Assembly: GCA_964631865.1 (NCBI GenBank)
Contig: CAZWAK010000013.1
Location: 12,802 to 76,801, forward strand
Direction: 5' to 3'
Length of the DNA: 64,000 nt
From: JAFDVL01 sp964631865
GTDB lineage: Bacteria > Acidobacteriota > Blastocatellia > RBC074
The notes under the pieces were generated by a model. It saw only the letters and a program-made list of their open reading frames with translations, searched no databases and was not told the origin of the DNA. Positions 1 to 8,317 of this stretch are shown here, one piece after another. Position numbers and translations under genes: made by a program. How positions within the stretch are numbered: position 1 is the first letter of the stretch; each line of letters opens with the position of its first letter.

Positions 1-278
1 AACGGCTCTTCCTCAACGGCCCGTGGCAACAGCGCATTGACTTGAACATCCTGAAGCGCACAAAGGTCGGCGAGAAGTTGAGCGTGGAATTCCGCGCGCA
101 GTTCCTGAATGCGTTCAATATCACGGACTTCTTCATCTCTGGTCTGGCCGATGCTTCGAGTCAAGGCATCGCGGCGACGTTCGGACAAACCCGCACAGCG
201 TTCCGCGACATCACCGTGTCCGGCACGAATGATCCGGGTGGACGATTGATTGAATTTCAGTTGCGGCTGGTTTTCTAA
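1..278 (+). CDS. TonB-dependent receptor, C-terminal fragment (5' end outside window)
   Basis: The reading frame is open from the window edge and ends at the stop at 276-278, leaving about 92 residues. The alternating polar/hydrophobic segments and the last residues, ending in LRLVF with a terminal phenylalanine, are what an outer-membrane beta-barrel C-terminus looks like. The segment around FNAFNITDFF is typical of the large carboxypeptidase-regulatory/TonB-dependent receptors that are abundant in Acidobacteriota. Plug and N-terminal domains are not in the window, so the substrate cannot be guessed. A hairpin repeat starts 18 bp after the stop and separates it from the convergent TPR gene. 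Confidence 0.6.
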   Translation, partial: RLFLNGPWQQRIDLNILKRTKVGEKLSVEFRAQFLNAFNITDFFISGLADASSQGIAATFGQTRTAFRDITVSGTNDPGGRLIEFQLRLVF

Positions 279-296
279 GGCCTGATTGAGGAGGCA

Positions 297-388
297 AAAT
301 AGAACACAGATAGGACGGATGCGACAGAGCAGATACAGATTTGATCCGCATTGATCTGTTGTATCCGTTCAATCCGTGTTCTATTTTT
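297..388. repeat. hairpin repeat of the 'atccgtgttctat' family
   Basis: The left arm (from 299, aatagaacacagat...) and the right arm (ending ...atccgtgttctattttt) are imperfect inverted repeats with a short AT-rich loop. The right arm overlaps the stop codon of the minus-strand TPR gene (387-389), and the left arm begins 18 bp after the receptor stop. It could work as a bidirectional terminator. The same words recur at 59648-59820 and 62648-62747. Confidence 0.75.
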
Positions 389-1565
389 ATTTGGGTTTCA
401 CCGCAGCTTTCAGCTTTTCGACAACCTCGCGGATTTGTGCCGCATTCGGCGCAGTCGGGACATCCCGCAAATATTGCTCAAACGCGCGCTGCGACGGTTC
501 ATATTTCTGCTGCATATAGTAAATCTGACCGAGTAGCAACTGTGCCGCACCCACGCCATTCCCGCCCAGTTCGTAGGCCTTCAGCAACACGCGCTCCGCC
601 TCCGCCAATTTCTTCCCCTGCAAATACGCGCCGCCCAATTGCAGATGCGCATTCGCCGCGGTCGGATCGAGCGCAATCGCCTGCTCCAACTCCTTGGCGG
701 CTTCCGCAAATTTCTCTTCCCGATTCAGCAGCACGCCCAATTTGAAATGCAGTTCGCCGCGCGCAGGCAAGCTCAAATCCGTTTGCTTCAGTGCTTCGAC
801 CAAATGCTTGCGCGCCTCGCTCAATTCGCCCAAGCCCGTCAGCGCCTCGGCTTGCGCCGCGTGCAAACCGCTTAACGAGGCATTGTCCTTCGCCAATTGA
901 TGCAGCGTTTCCGCCGCGTCTTTGAAGTTACCTTGCTTATTCAGCGCGCGCCCCAGATTCAATCGCGCCGCGTAAAACCGCTGGTTGACTGTCGCCGCCT
1001 GCCGAAATGAAGTCGCCGCGTCTTCATAGCGACCGAGTTGATACAGCATCACGCCTTGATCGTTCAGCGCGCGCAAGTATGTCGGATGCAGCTTCAAGGC
1101 GCGCTCGAACTCGGCGAGCGCCGCTTCCGACTTCCCTTCACCCATGGCTTTCAAACCCGCTTCGTAGGCCTGCCGCGCTTCGATTGGCACAGTCGCTTCC
1201 GCCGCATCAAGCACATCTTTCGGCGGCGGCGCAGCACCTTTCAGCGGACGCAGAAACACCGGCACGTAACTGATCGTGCGCACGATTTGAAACCGATGCA
1301 CGGTCGTATCAAAGATGCGTCCATCGCCATTCACGGTGATCGTGTATTGTCCTTCCGCAGTCAAGCCGCCCGTCAATTGAAACTTGCCTTTCGTGTCGGT
1401 GAAGAGAATCTCAATGCGCCCGTCATCGCGTTCGAGCGTGAAGCGAACTTCACGCTCCGGCAACGCACCGCCGGGCATAAAAAATTGAATCGAAGGCGGC
1501 GCTTGCGCAGCGACGGCAATAAACAAGCCGACTAGCGGCAAGATGTGACTCGTAAAATATTTCAT
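387..1565 (-). CDS. secreted TPR protein with N-terminal carboxypeptidase-regulatory-like domain
   Basis: 392 residues. A signal peptide is visible at residues 1-20 (hydrophobic core LPLVGLFIAVAAQA). Residues about 30-75 read like a carboxypeptidase-regulatory-like beta-sandwich (VRFTLERDDGRIEILFTDTKGKF, followed by GQYTITV). From about residue 130 to the end there are consecutive tetratricopeptide repeats with the usual A/G/Y/P spacing (for example LKLHPTYLRALNDQGVMLYQ). TPR solenoids hold proteins together; the partner is unknown. It is probably periplasmic or extracytoplasmic. The stop lies within a hairpin repeat, and the next gene upstream (Uma2-like) starts in a separate unit. Function beyond scaffolding cannot be assigned. 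Confidence 0.8.
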   Translation of the reverse strand: MKYFTSHILPLVGLFIAVAAQAPPSIQFFMPGGALPEREVRFTLERDDGRIEILFTDTKGKFQLTGGLTAEGQYTITVNGDGRIFDTTVHRFQIVRTISYVPVFLRPLKGAAPPPKDVLDAAEATVPIEARQAYEAGLKAMGEGKSEAALAEFERALKLHPTYLRALNDQGVMLYQLGRYEDAATSFRQAATVNQRFYAARLNLGRALNKQGNFKDAAETLHQLAKDNASLSGLHAAQAEALTGLGELSEARKHLVEALKQTDLSLPARGELHFKLGVLLNREEKFAEAAKELEQAIALDPTAANAHLQLGGAYLQGKKLAEAERVLLKAYELGGNGVGAAQLLLGQIYYMQQKYEPSQRAFEQYLRDVPTAPNAAQIREVVEKLKAAVKPK

Positions 1566-1574
1566 GTGTCCCCA

Positions 1575-2333
1575 TCACTTTCTTGTGCGACGGCGCGCCG
1601 TGAGTTGTGCCAGTTCAGCGCGCAACCGCGCCACTTCGGCTTCGGCGCTCTCGGCCCGCGCGGCCTCTTGTGCTGCCCGCGCGGCCTCTTGTTCGCGCCC
1701 TTCCTTGCCGGTGGGAATCAGTTGTCCGTCTTGCTCGCACCAGCGCAACCACGTGTCCGTGATGCCTTCGTACGTGCCTTCCCACAAGGTCACACTCAGG
1801 CCGAGCGTGGGCAGCGCATAGTCTTTGCGAGGGCGCAGTCGTTTGCCAAAGCCCAATTCATACACGCATAACACCGCCTCGCTCAATTCGCGGAAGGGAT
1901 CAAAAACGACATAGTACGTGATACCCCATTCGGCATAGCGTTTCAACTTGCTGCCCAATTCATTGCCTTCTTTGTTGGAGACGACTTCCACGACCGCTTC
2001 CGGCACTTTTCCTAAATCCCAAACAAAGTACGAGCGATCTTCGTCGGCCTTCCAGTCTTTGCCCATTTCAATATCCAGACTCAAAAACATGTCCGGCACG
2101 AGCGGCGGCTGATGCACTGAGAAAAAGACGCCGACATTTGCTGCCGCTAAAAACGGGCGTGGCGTTTCGGGGTGATCCTCATCGGGTTGCGGTGTCCACG
2201 AGCTATAGAGCGGCTCGGTTAACAGCCGTTGCTGCTTACCTGAAAAGATGTCCACCGGCTCATCATCCTCCGTGACAAGGTTCTTGACGATTGTGGTGAG
2301 ATCAATCTTTTTGAGCGGCAATGCTTGTGACAT
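1575..2333 (-). CDS. Uma2 family (DUF820) putative endonuclease
   Basis: 252 residues from ATG at 2333, which has GAGG about 10 bases upstream; a GTG at 2342 is the alternative. The core has the Uma2 pattern: an Asp after a proline (VPDMFLSLDIE), then PEAVVEVVSNKEGNELGSK and YAEWGITYYVVFDP, corresponding to the D...ExV...K arrangement of the restriction-endonuclease-like fold. The last 40 residues are an Ala/Glu/Arg-rich coiled coil (QEAARAAQEAARAES). Uma2 proteins occur in many copies in cyanobacteria, Chloroflexi and Acidobacteriota. Their role is unproven; nuclease activity is inferred from fold. Confidence 0.85.
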   Translation of the reverse strand: MSQALPLKKIDLTTIVKNLVTEDDEPVDIFSGKQQRLLTEPLYSSWTPQPDEDHPETPRPFLAAANVGVFFSVHQPPLVPDMFLSLDIEMGKDWKADEDRSYFVWDLGKVPEAVVEVVSNKEGNELGSKLKRYAEWGITYYVVFDPFRELSEAVLCVYELGFGKRLRPRKDYALPTLGLSVTLWEGTYEGITDTWLRWCEQDGQLIPTGKEGREQEAARAAQEAARAESAEAEVARLRAELAQLTARRRTRK

Positions 2334-2371
2334 CAGGAACACCTCACAGTTGGTTGTTGGTCACGGTCATT

Positions 2372-3193
2372 CTACGGCATCGCGGTCACTGGCGAAAATC
2401 GGGCGGCAAAGCGATTCGCCATCCACACGCACACGTCCCACAAATCTGCGACCGGCTCCTGCGTGAACGGCAATGTTGGCATGTAATTCGGGGGGCCGAA
2501 TTCGGGATTGAACGTGAAGATTGCCGCGCCAGCTTGCAAGCGTGCGCGAATCATTGCATCCCACCACGTTTCGTGTAGCGTCACGTATTCGGCCCATTCC
2601 GGTGCGCGCGGATCGTTGACCTGCGCGCCTTGTTCATGGCCGACGCGCCCGTGAACGTGACGTGTGCGCGCGATGCAGAGCGCGAGGTTTTCCGCCTGAT
2701 CTTCCAAGCGGCTTTCGCAGACGTTCAGCCAATGACTGAAATCGGCGTTGATGTGGAGGTCGGGAAATTCGTGCAGCAACGCCGCTGTCGTCCAGGGCGT
2801 AAACATCGCGCGACTGCGGTGCGTTTCGTGATTGATCGGAAGGCTGATGCGTCGTTCGATTTCCAACGCTTCAGTGAAGAAGATTTTTTGCTGCGCGAAC
2901 GACCAACTGTCTTTGCCCGAATGCGCCGTGATGGCGATGGGTTCGTACCGCAAGGCTTCGTCTACTTTCGCGCGAAAGTCGGCGCGATGATCGTCCAGCG
3001 TTGCGCCTTCGGTCAGCACCATCGCGATGTAATCCAGCTTGTATTCTCGGCGTAATGACAGGAATTCATCGCGGTCGCCAATCGTGACAGGACGGCCTTC
3101 GACCGCAGCGAATCCAGCTTCCGCGATGCGCTGCATTTTGTCGGACAAAGCACCTTCCATCCCCCAGAAGCTTTTGACCAGTTTCAGTTTCAT
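2372..3193 (-). CDS. sugar phosphate isomerase/epimerase-like TIM-barrel protein
   Basis: 273 residues. The ATG at 3193 is chosen over the adjacent GTG because AGGAA lies just upstream. The order of segments (GFAAVEGRP, AITAHSGKDSW, LPINHETHRSR, LHINADFSHW, RHVHGRVGHEQ) matches the AP-endonuclease-2/xylose-isomerase-like TIM barrel, with His/Glu/Asp metal ligands at strand ends (NHETH, ADFSH, HGRVGH). It is the last gene of a three-gene minus-strand operon: a transporter, a phytanoyl-CoA dioxygenase-like oxygenase, then this gene, each 6-9 bp apart. Together they look like uptake and oxidation of a small polyol or related compound. The substrate is unknown. Confidence 0.75.
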   Translation of the reverse strand: MKLKLVKSFWGMEGALSDKMQRIAEAGFAAVEGRPVTIGDRDEFLSLRREYKLDYIAMVLTEGATLDDHRADFRAKVDEALRYEPIAITAHSGKDSWSFAQQKIFFTEALEIERRISLPINHETHRSRAMFTPWTTAALLHEFPDLHINADFSHWLNVCESRLEDQAENLALCIARTRHVHGRVGHEQGAQVNDPRAPEWAEYVTLHETWWDAMIRARLQAGAAIFTFNPEFGPPNYMPTLPFTQEPVADLWDVCVWMANRFAARFSPVTAMP

Positions 3194-3202
3194 CACGTGT
3201 TC

Positions 3203-4066
3203 CTAACAACTCACGTCTTTGCCTTCGCTGCCCCAAATCTCCAGACGCGCTTCTTTCGGCGTGCGTGACGTGCCTGCGGGCAGGTAGTGATATTGTAATG
3301 CCTTGCGGCGCAGTGGCGTGTGATTGCTCGGCGTGCCGTGCGGCAGAAAGCTATCGAAGATCAAACAGCCACCGGGCTTGAGCGGCACGGCAAGCGTTTG
3401 GGACTTGAAGCTTTGCGATTGATCGTCGCAAAGCTGCCAATCGCGGATCATAAAATGCGGATGCACGCCGCGCATTTTGCGTCCCGGTACGACGCGCATA
3501 CAGCCGTTTTCCATCGTCGCTTCGTCGAGCGCGATCCACACGCCGACGACTTTCGTGTCGAGCGTCAAATCGAAGTAGGCGTGATCCTGATGCCAGGGCT
3601 TTTCGCGTCCGCGCGGCGGTTTGATGAGCGCCATACTTTGATACAGCTCGGCTTTCGCGCCGAGAATCGCTTCGACCACGCGCATCAATTTGGGATGAAA
3701 GGCGATGTCTTTCAGTCGTTGATCGTAGTCGGTGAATTGCCCGATTTTACGCACGTTGTTCAGCCGTTCTTCGAGCGTCAGCGACGCCAACCGATCTCGC
3801 ACCGAGGTGTGAAATTGGATGATGCTGAAATCGGGATTGCGTTCGGCGATCAAGTCAATCAGGCCGTTGATGCCGTCGGCAACTTCAGCGGGCGTGAAGG
3901 CGTTGTTGACGGCGAGAAAGCCTTGCTCGTGATAGCGCGCGAGGGCTGCGTCGTCAATGGAATCAAGGCCGTCAAGACATTCGGCAATGCTGCTGTAATC
4001 GTACAAATCCGGCGCGTGGTCGGGCACGTCGTTGTCCCATTCGTAAAGTTTTTCGACAGCTTCCAT
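3203..4066 (-). CDS. phytanoyl-CoA dioxygenase (PhyH) family Fe(II)/2-oxoglutarate oxygenase
   Basis: 287 residues, close to the family length. The metal-binding HxD is in WHQDHAYFD. The distal His is in FLPHGTPSNHT, followed by the Arg (LRRKALQYHY) that usually binds 2-oxoglutarate. Family members hydroxylate a range of small molecules, and bacterial members are rarely true phytanoyl-CoA hydroxylases. The gene sits between the transporter (6 bp upstream) and the TIM-barrel protein (9 bp downstream), so it is almost certainly co-transcribed with them and probably acts on the same imported compound. Confidence 0.85.
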   Translation of the reverse strand: MEAVEKLYEWDNDVPDHAPDLYDYSSIAECLDGLDSIDDAALARYHEQGFLAVNNAFTPAEVADGINGLIDLIAERNPDFSIIQFHTSVRDRLASLTLEERLNNVRKIGQFTDYDQRLKDIAFHPKLMRVVEAILGAKAELYQSMALIKPPRGREKPWHQDHAYFDLTLDTKVVGVWIALDEATMENGCMRVVPGRKMRGVHPHFMIRDWQLCDDQSQSFKSQTLAVPLKPGGCLIFDSFLPHGTPSNHTPLRRKALQYHYLPAGTSRTPKEARLEIWGSEGKDVSC

Positions 4067-4072
4067 AAATCT

Positions 4073-5125
4073 TCAGGCGGTTTCAGGCGCAGCAGCAGCG
4101 GTCTGTTTGCGCGTGAGGAACAAGGCAATGCTCATCGCAATCATTGTCACAATCGCAACGATGATGCCTTGCGTCATTGAAAGTTTGGCGTAGAAAATCA
4201 GCGCGCCCGCCAACATCACTGCCGCCGCAATCAACTTGTCGCCGATGTCACGCTCCTTGAAAATCAACCAGCCGAGCAGCACCGTCAAAATCACGCCAGC
4301 GCGCTTGATGCTGATCGTGATCGCTACGGGCAGGTAGTTGTGCGAGGCCAATTGAAACGTCAGCGCGATGGCTTCGAGCGCGCCCGCGAGCATTGCCCAC
4401 CACGGCACAGACCGAATCACTGTGCCGAGTTCCGCGCGTCGTGCGAGCGACAAAATCGTAAAGAACAACACCATCCCGCAACCGAACGCGAACGCTTGCG
4501 CAAAGGCATCGGTCATCTTCACGAGCTTTGCGTCAATCGGGTTTGTGAGCGAATTGACGAAGCCGACGATCAGCATGTACAAGCAGCCGCGCTCGCGATA
4601 AATCGCTTTCACAGGCTCCAACCAACCGACCACAAACAGTTCGCGGTGCATCACAATCGAACCTACAAAAATCAAAACCACGCCGATCCAATATTGCGGC
4701 GCGGGAATCACGCCGTTGATGACGTAATCGGTCGCAATCAAGAACACAGGCGTGAAGGACATGTACGGAATGCAAACCGAAAGCGGCGTAATTTGAATCG
4801 CGCGAAACATGATGATCGTGTTGCAGGCAACAAGGATCACTTCAATCGTCAGATAAGTCAGCCATTCGACGAACGCAGAAGCTTCCCAGCCCGCCACGCC
4901 AAACAACGTGCCGCCGCTCGGTTTGATCGTCGGCAACAAGCCATTCAACGCGCGAAACGCCAGCACGACGCCGAACGTGAGCGCGGCAAACAAGCGAATC
5001 CAAAAGGTCGAGGCGATGACTTCGTTGCGCTCCAAAACTTTCTTTGCGCCGACGTCTTTGATGACGTTGCTGATGGAAGTTGCGCCCGCCATCAGCAAAC
5101 CGATTGAGGAAAGATTTTCTGCCAT
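4073..5125 (-). CDS. DMT/EamA-like multi-pass transporter
   Basis: 350 residues from MAENLSS at 5125. The frame is open further upstream, but that part is basic, has no family character and overlaps the inter-operon region. About ten hydrophobic segments alternate with short loops (for example LTYLTIEVILVACNTIIMF, YWIGVVLIFVGSIVMH). The last third has the repeat-like LLGWLIFKERDIGDK..AAAVMLAGALI typical of EamA domains in the drug/metabolite transporter superfamily. It is the first gene of the operon with the PhyH and TIM-barrel genes, which suggests it moves their substrate. Direction of transport is not evident. Confidence 0.75.
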   Translation of the reverse strand: MAENLSSIGLLMAGATSISNVIKDVGAKKVLERNEVIASTFWIRLFAALTFGVVLAFRALNGLLPTIKPSGGTLFGVAGWEASAFVEWLTYLTIEVILVACNTIIMFRAIQITPLSVCIPYMSFTPVFLIATDYVINGVIPAPQYWIGVVLIFVGSIVMHRELFVVGWLEPVKAIYRERGCLYMLIVGFVNSLTNPIDAKLVKMTDAFAQAFAFGCGMVLFFTILSLARRAELGTVIRSVPWWAMLAGALEAIALTFQLASHNYLPVAITISIKRAGVILTVLLGWLIFKERDIGDKLIAAAVMLAGALIFYAKLSMTQGIIVAIVTMIAMSIALFLTRKQTAAAAPETA

Positions 5126-5204
5126 TCGTGTTGATCCCGTTGTCTCTGAACGGCGAAGGAATTTCGCCGCCGGTAGTATTACTACGAGATCAACGTTCTG
5201 GCAA

Positions 5205-6200
5205 TTATTGTTCGGTTTTCTTGGCCATCGCTTTGGCCAGCGTATCTTTGGCGACCTGGCGCGGGACAGCAATCGTGGCGGTCAGGCGATTGCTGTTTTG
5301 CGTGATTTTGATGTTGTTGAGGAAAATCATCGAAGCCGGATCAGCCGCTTTGAGGCGCTTGCCTAGCGCGACGGCTCCGAGCGCGGCAAATTGCAACGTC
5401 CCGGCTTTTTCAGGATTGGGCGCGAACCCGACGGTCACGAGTTGCGCGCGCTCTTCGTCAATCGTCAGCACCATCGAAAGCGAGGTCAGATCGGAAAGCG
5501 GCCCCAAGGCTTTGGCTTCGCTGACGGCTTCGATGATGGAGAGCGCCGCGCGATCAATTTGCGGATTGCCGGACGGAATGAAGACTTTGGCGTTCGTGAT
5601 GCTGCCGTCGGGCTTGATTTCGCCGGACACGCCAACGCGCAAATTCGACTCATTGAAAACCAGCTTGCCTTCCTGCTTGAGGTCATAGAGCCGCTGCATT
5701 TGCTCACGAATCGGGCGCGTGTTGATGGGCTTGAAGCCGCTCGGCGTGGGTTTGGGCGAAGGCGTCGGCGCGGGTTCCGGTTCGTTCGTTTTGGCGAGCG
5801 CGGACTGATCTTGTTTTTGTGCTTGCTCCGCGCGTTTTCGTTCGGCTTCTTCGGCGCGGCGTTTGGCTTCGGCGAGGGCTTTCTGCCGTTTCTTTTCTTC
5901 TTCTTTCAGCTTCGCTAAATCGAGCGTTTTCGTGGGTGCAGCAAAGCCCGCATAATCGCCTGGATAGCGCAGCGGCTTATCGAGTTTCAGCAAAATGCCG
6001 CGATCATACGATTCGTCTACGAATTCAAATTGCCGCAACCCCAGCGCAAATTGCGCAATGGGGGCAAAGCGAAAAACGCCGTAGCCAATCGCGTGGACAA
6101 TGAAGGAACACAACACACCCGTCAGCACCCGTTTGCGCGTCGGCGTGAGCCACGAAGTTTCGGTCAGCAAATTGAGATCGTTGGTCGTATCGTGCTTCAT
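5205..6200 (-). CDS. TonB-like energy transducer
   Basis: 331 residues. A single membrane segment lies near the N-terminus (VLTGVLCSFIVHAIGYGVF, about residues 27-45) after a short cytoplasmic tail. Next come a charged coiled coil (KLKEEEKKRQKALAEAKRR, about 100-140) and a Pro/Thr linker (EPAPTPSPKPTPS). About residues 175-230 hold a TonB C-terminal-like region (GVSGEIKPDGSITNAKV...IDRAALSIIEAVSEAKALG). Such proteins pass proton-motive force to outer-membrane receptors like the one at the window edge. The extra C-terminal 90 residues are not a standard TonB feature. ExbB/ExbD are not nearby. Confidence 0.75.
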   Translation of the reverse strand: MKHDTTNDLNLLTETSWLTPTRKRVLTGVLCSFIVHAIGYGVFRFAPIAQFALGLRQFEFVDESYDRGILLKLDKPLRYPGDYAGFAAPTKTLDLAKLKEEEKKRQKALAEAKRRAEEAERKRAEQAQKQDQSALAKTNEPEPAPTPSPKPTPSGFKPINTRPIREQMQRLYDLKQEGKLVFNESNLRVGVSGEIKPDGSITNAKVFIPSGNPQIDRAALSIIEAVSEAKALGPLSDLTSLSMVLTIDEERAQLVTVGFAPNPEKAGTLQFAALGAVALGKRLKAADPASMIFLNNIKITQNSNRLTATIAVPRQVAKDTLAKAMAKKTEQ

Positions 6201-6276
6201 CTGTAGTATTTAAACCGCTGTTGCGCTTGTGCAACGCGCGTCTTAGATGCAGCTTGTTCGCTTCACGCTTGCTGTT

Positions 6277-6354
6277 GAAATTGGAAATTGGAGATTGGAG
6301 ATTGGGTTGCACAATTGGATGTACATCTCAAATTTCTAATCTCCAATTTCCAAT
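6277..6354. repeat. hairpin repeat built from 'attggagattgg' words
   Basis: The left arm consists of tandem aaattgg/agattgg words. After a loop of about 20 bases the right arm gives the reverse complement (ctaatctccaatttccaat). It ends 6 bp before the stop codon of the minus-strand TPR gene (6361). It probably folds in RNA and may mark transcript ends. Confidence 0.8.
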
Positions 6355-6360
6355 CGCCCC

Positions 6361-8025
6361 TCACTTCTCGCCTTCGATCTGCTTTTTGACAGTCAGCGCT
6401 TCTGCATTTTGTGCGTCCAGTTCCAGCGCCGTTTTGCTGTGCGTCAGTGCGCGCGCGCGATCTCCACGCGCCAAATACAAGCGGCTCAACGCGACGTGCG
6501 CACCGAGCAAGCGCGGATTCCAATACACCGCGTTGGCATACGACGTCAACGCCGCTTCGAGGTCAGCGCGCCGCTCCAAAATCTGAGCGCGCAAAAAATG
6601 CGCCTCGGCCAGCGTCGGGTCGTTATTCAGCACAGTTTGCAATTCGGACAACGCGCCCGTGTCATTTTTTTCCGTGAGCAATTGCCGCGCCCGTTCGAGG
6701 CTTTGCAGCGCGAGGCGCGTTTGTGCCGGAGGCAAATTCGTGTTCGACGAGCGCTGCCGATTGAGCCAATAAAAATTGGCGCGGTTGAAATCCATTTTGA
6801 GACGAATCAGCACCGGGATTTTATCGGGCTTCGTCTTCCACTGCGCGTAGGTGTTGTTATTGCTCAGCAGTCGCCGCGCTTCCTGATCGGCGATTTCGCT
6901 TTCCACCTTTTTCCCAACAGCCCACAGACATTCCGCCAATAAATAATGCGCCTCGCCATCTTTCGGGTTCAGCTTCACGACGGCTTGCAATTCATTCGCG
7001 GCCTGCTCGAATTTTTTGTCGCGCCACAACGCATAGCCGTAATTGAAGCGCACCATCGTATCTTGCTGCGCCGAGGTGGCAGCGCGTTGGAGATGAGAGT
7101 ATGCGCGGTTCAAATCGCCGTTGTTGATTTGCGCCGCGCCCGCGTTGTTCAGTACTTCGACGAGCGGCAACGCGGCGGCCAAACGCTCGAAGGCATCGGC
7201 GGCTTCGCGGCGTTGCCCCAGCAAATGTGCCGTCAACCCGCCATAAAACTGGCTTTCCCAATAGCGCGGATCATCTTTCACCAACTCGTGAAACTGCTGT
7301 GCGGCCTCAGTAAAATTTTGTTGCCGAAACTGCACCAGCCCCAATTCATAAATGGCTTGCGCGAAATGTCCGACGCTTTCCGCATCGTTATATTCCTTGA
7401 TCGCGCGTTTGAGAAAAATCTCGCGCGATTTCGCTTCCGGCGACTGCACGCCTTTGACAAAAAACTCAAACGCGCGCGGTGGAATCCGTTTGGCGCGGCG
7501 CTTGAACTGATCCTGCGAATAGGGCAAGGCCGGATCGCGTTCGTACAAAATGCTCCAGGCCAACAAACCTTGCATGGCTTGTAAATCGGACAGCGGGCCA
7601 CCGATATTGAACGGCTTCCCGACGACACGACCTTCGCGCGGCTCAATCAATTTGGCGGCGAACGCAATCGTGACCGCATCTTTCTCGCCGCTCACTTCGT
7701 AGCTGCCAACCAGCACAAAATTCGCTTGTGCTGCTTCGGCCAGCCGCAACTTTGAAGCTAAGGTCAACGAATCGCACGGTCGCAGCCCGGCGCGTTCGCA
7801 CGCGATGGCGCGTTCTTCCGGCGACAACACCGCCAAGCCCGGCGCGTCCAGCAATTCGGCCAGCAAAAGCGCAAAGCTGTCGCTCACCCATTGATAGTCC
7901 GAACGCCCCGACGCATTGTCGAACGGCAAGGCCAGCAACACTTCGTCCACGGCGCGCGCCGACGGCGCACAAAACATGAAAGTCAGAATCGTGAAAATGA
8001 TGCCAAGATACGGCTTTTTCTGCAT
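6361..8025 (-). CDS. TPR protein with N-terminal TolB/FlgO-like domain
   Basis: 554 residues, start with GGAGAAG upstream. Signal peptide: residues 1-25 (IIFTILTFMFCAPSARA). Residues about 28-140 (VLLALPFDNASGRSDYQWVSDSF, then LRLAEAAQANFVLVGSYE) have the look of the TolB N-terminal/FlgO-like alpha/beta domain found in many bacterial TPR proteins. The rest holds TPRs in two blocks (about 200-370 and 430-550). It is likely periplasmic, with a scaffolding or adaptor role. It starts a minus-strand unit that continues towards the TonB-like gene, separated from it by a hairpin repeat. Confidence 0.75.
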   Translation of the reverse strand: MQKKPYLGIIFTILTFMFCAPSARAVDEVLLALPFDNASGRSDYQWVSDSFALLLAELLDAPGLAVLSPEERAIACERAGLRPCDSLTLASKLRLAEAAQANFVLVGSYEVSGEKDAVTIAFAAKLIEPREGRVVGKPFNIGGPLSDLQAMQGLLAWSILYERDPALPYSQDQFKRRAKRIPPRAFEFFVKGVQSPEAKSREIFLKRAIKEYNDAESVGHFAQAIYELGLVQFRQQNFTEAAQQFHELVKDDPRYWESQFYGGLTAHLLGQRREAADAFERLAAALPLVEVLNNAGAAQINNGDLNRAYSHLQRAATSAQQDTMVRFNYGYALWRDKKFEQAANELQAVVKLNPKDGEAHYLLAECLWAVGKKVESEIADQEARRLLSNNNTYAQWKTKPDKIPVLIRLKMDFNRANFYWLNRQRSSNTNLPPAQTRLALQSLERARQLLTEKNDTGALSELQTVLNNDPTLAEAHFLRAQILERRADLEAALTSYANAVYWNPRLLGAHVALSRLYLARGDRARALTHSKTALELDAQNAEALTVKKQIEGEK

Positions 8026-8317
8026 GAACCACTTCTCCTACGCGACAAATTGTACCGAGCGAGAGGCAAAAAGCAAAAGCCGCGTGCCCGCCGCATCCGC
8101 GCTCACTCTATCACGTTGTGCGCCGTTCAGCTTTTTTGATTTTCCCGTCGCAGTGACTTGTCGCGGTTGGCGGGCAGTGATAAGTTACGAAACGTCCGCG
8201 ATTCGCCAATCATCCGATTTGCGATGGACTACTCATTCCGGTTTCTAAGACATCGCTATCATCCACTAGACCACCGCAAACCAACCGTTTGCGCGACAGC
8301 TTTCGGAGAACCTCTTT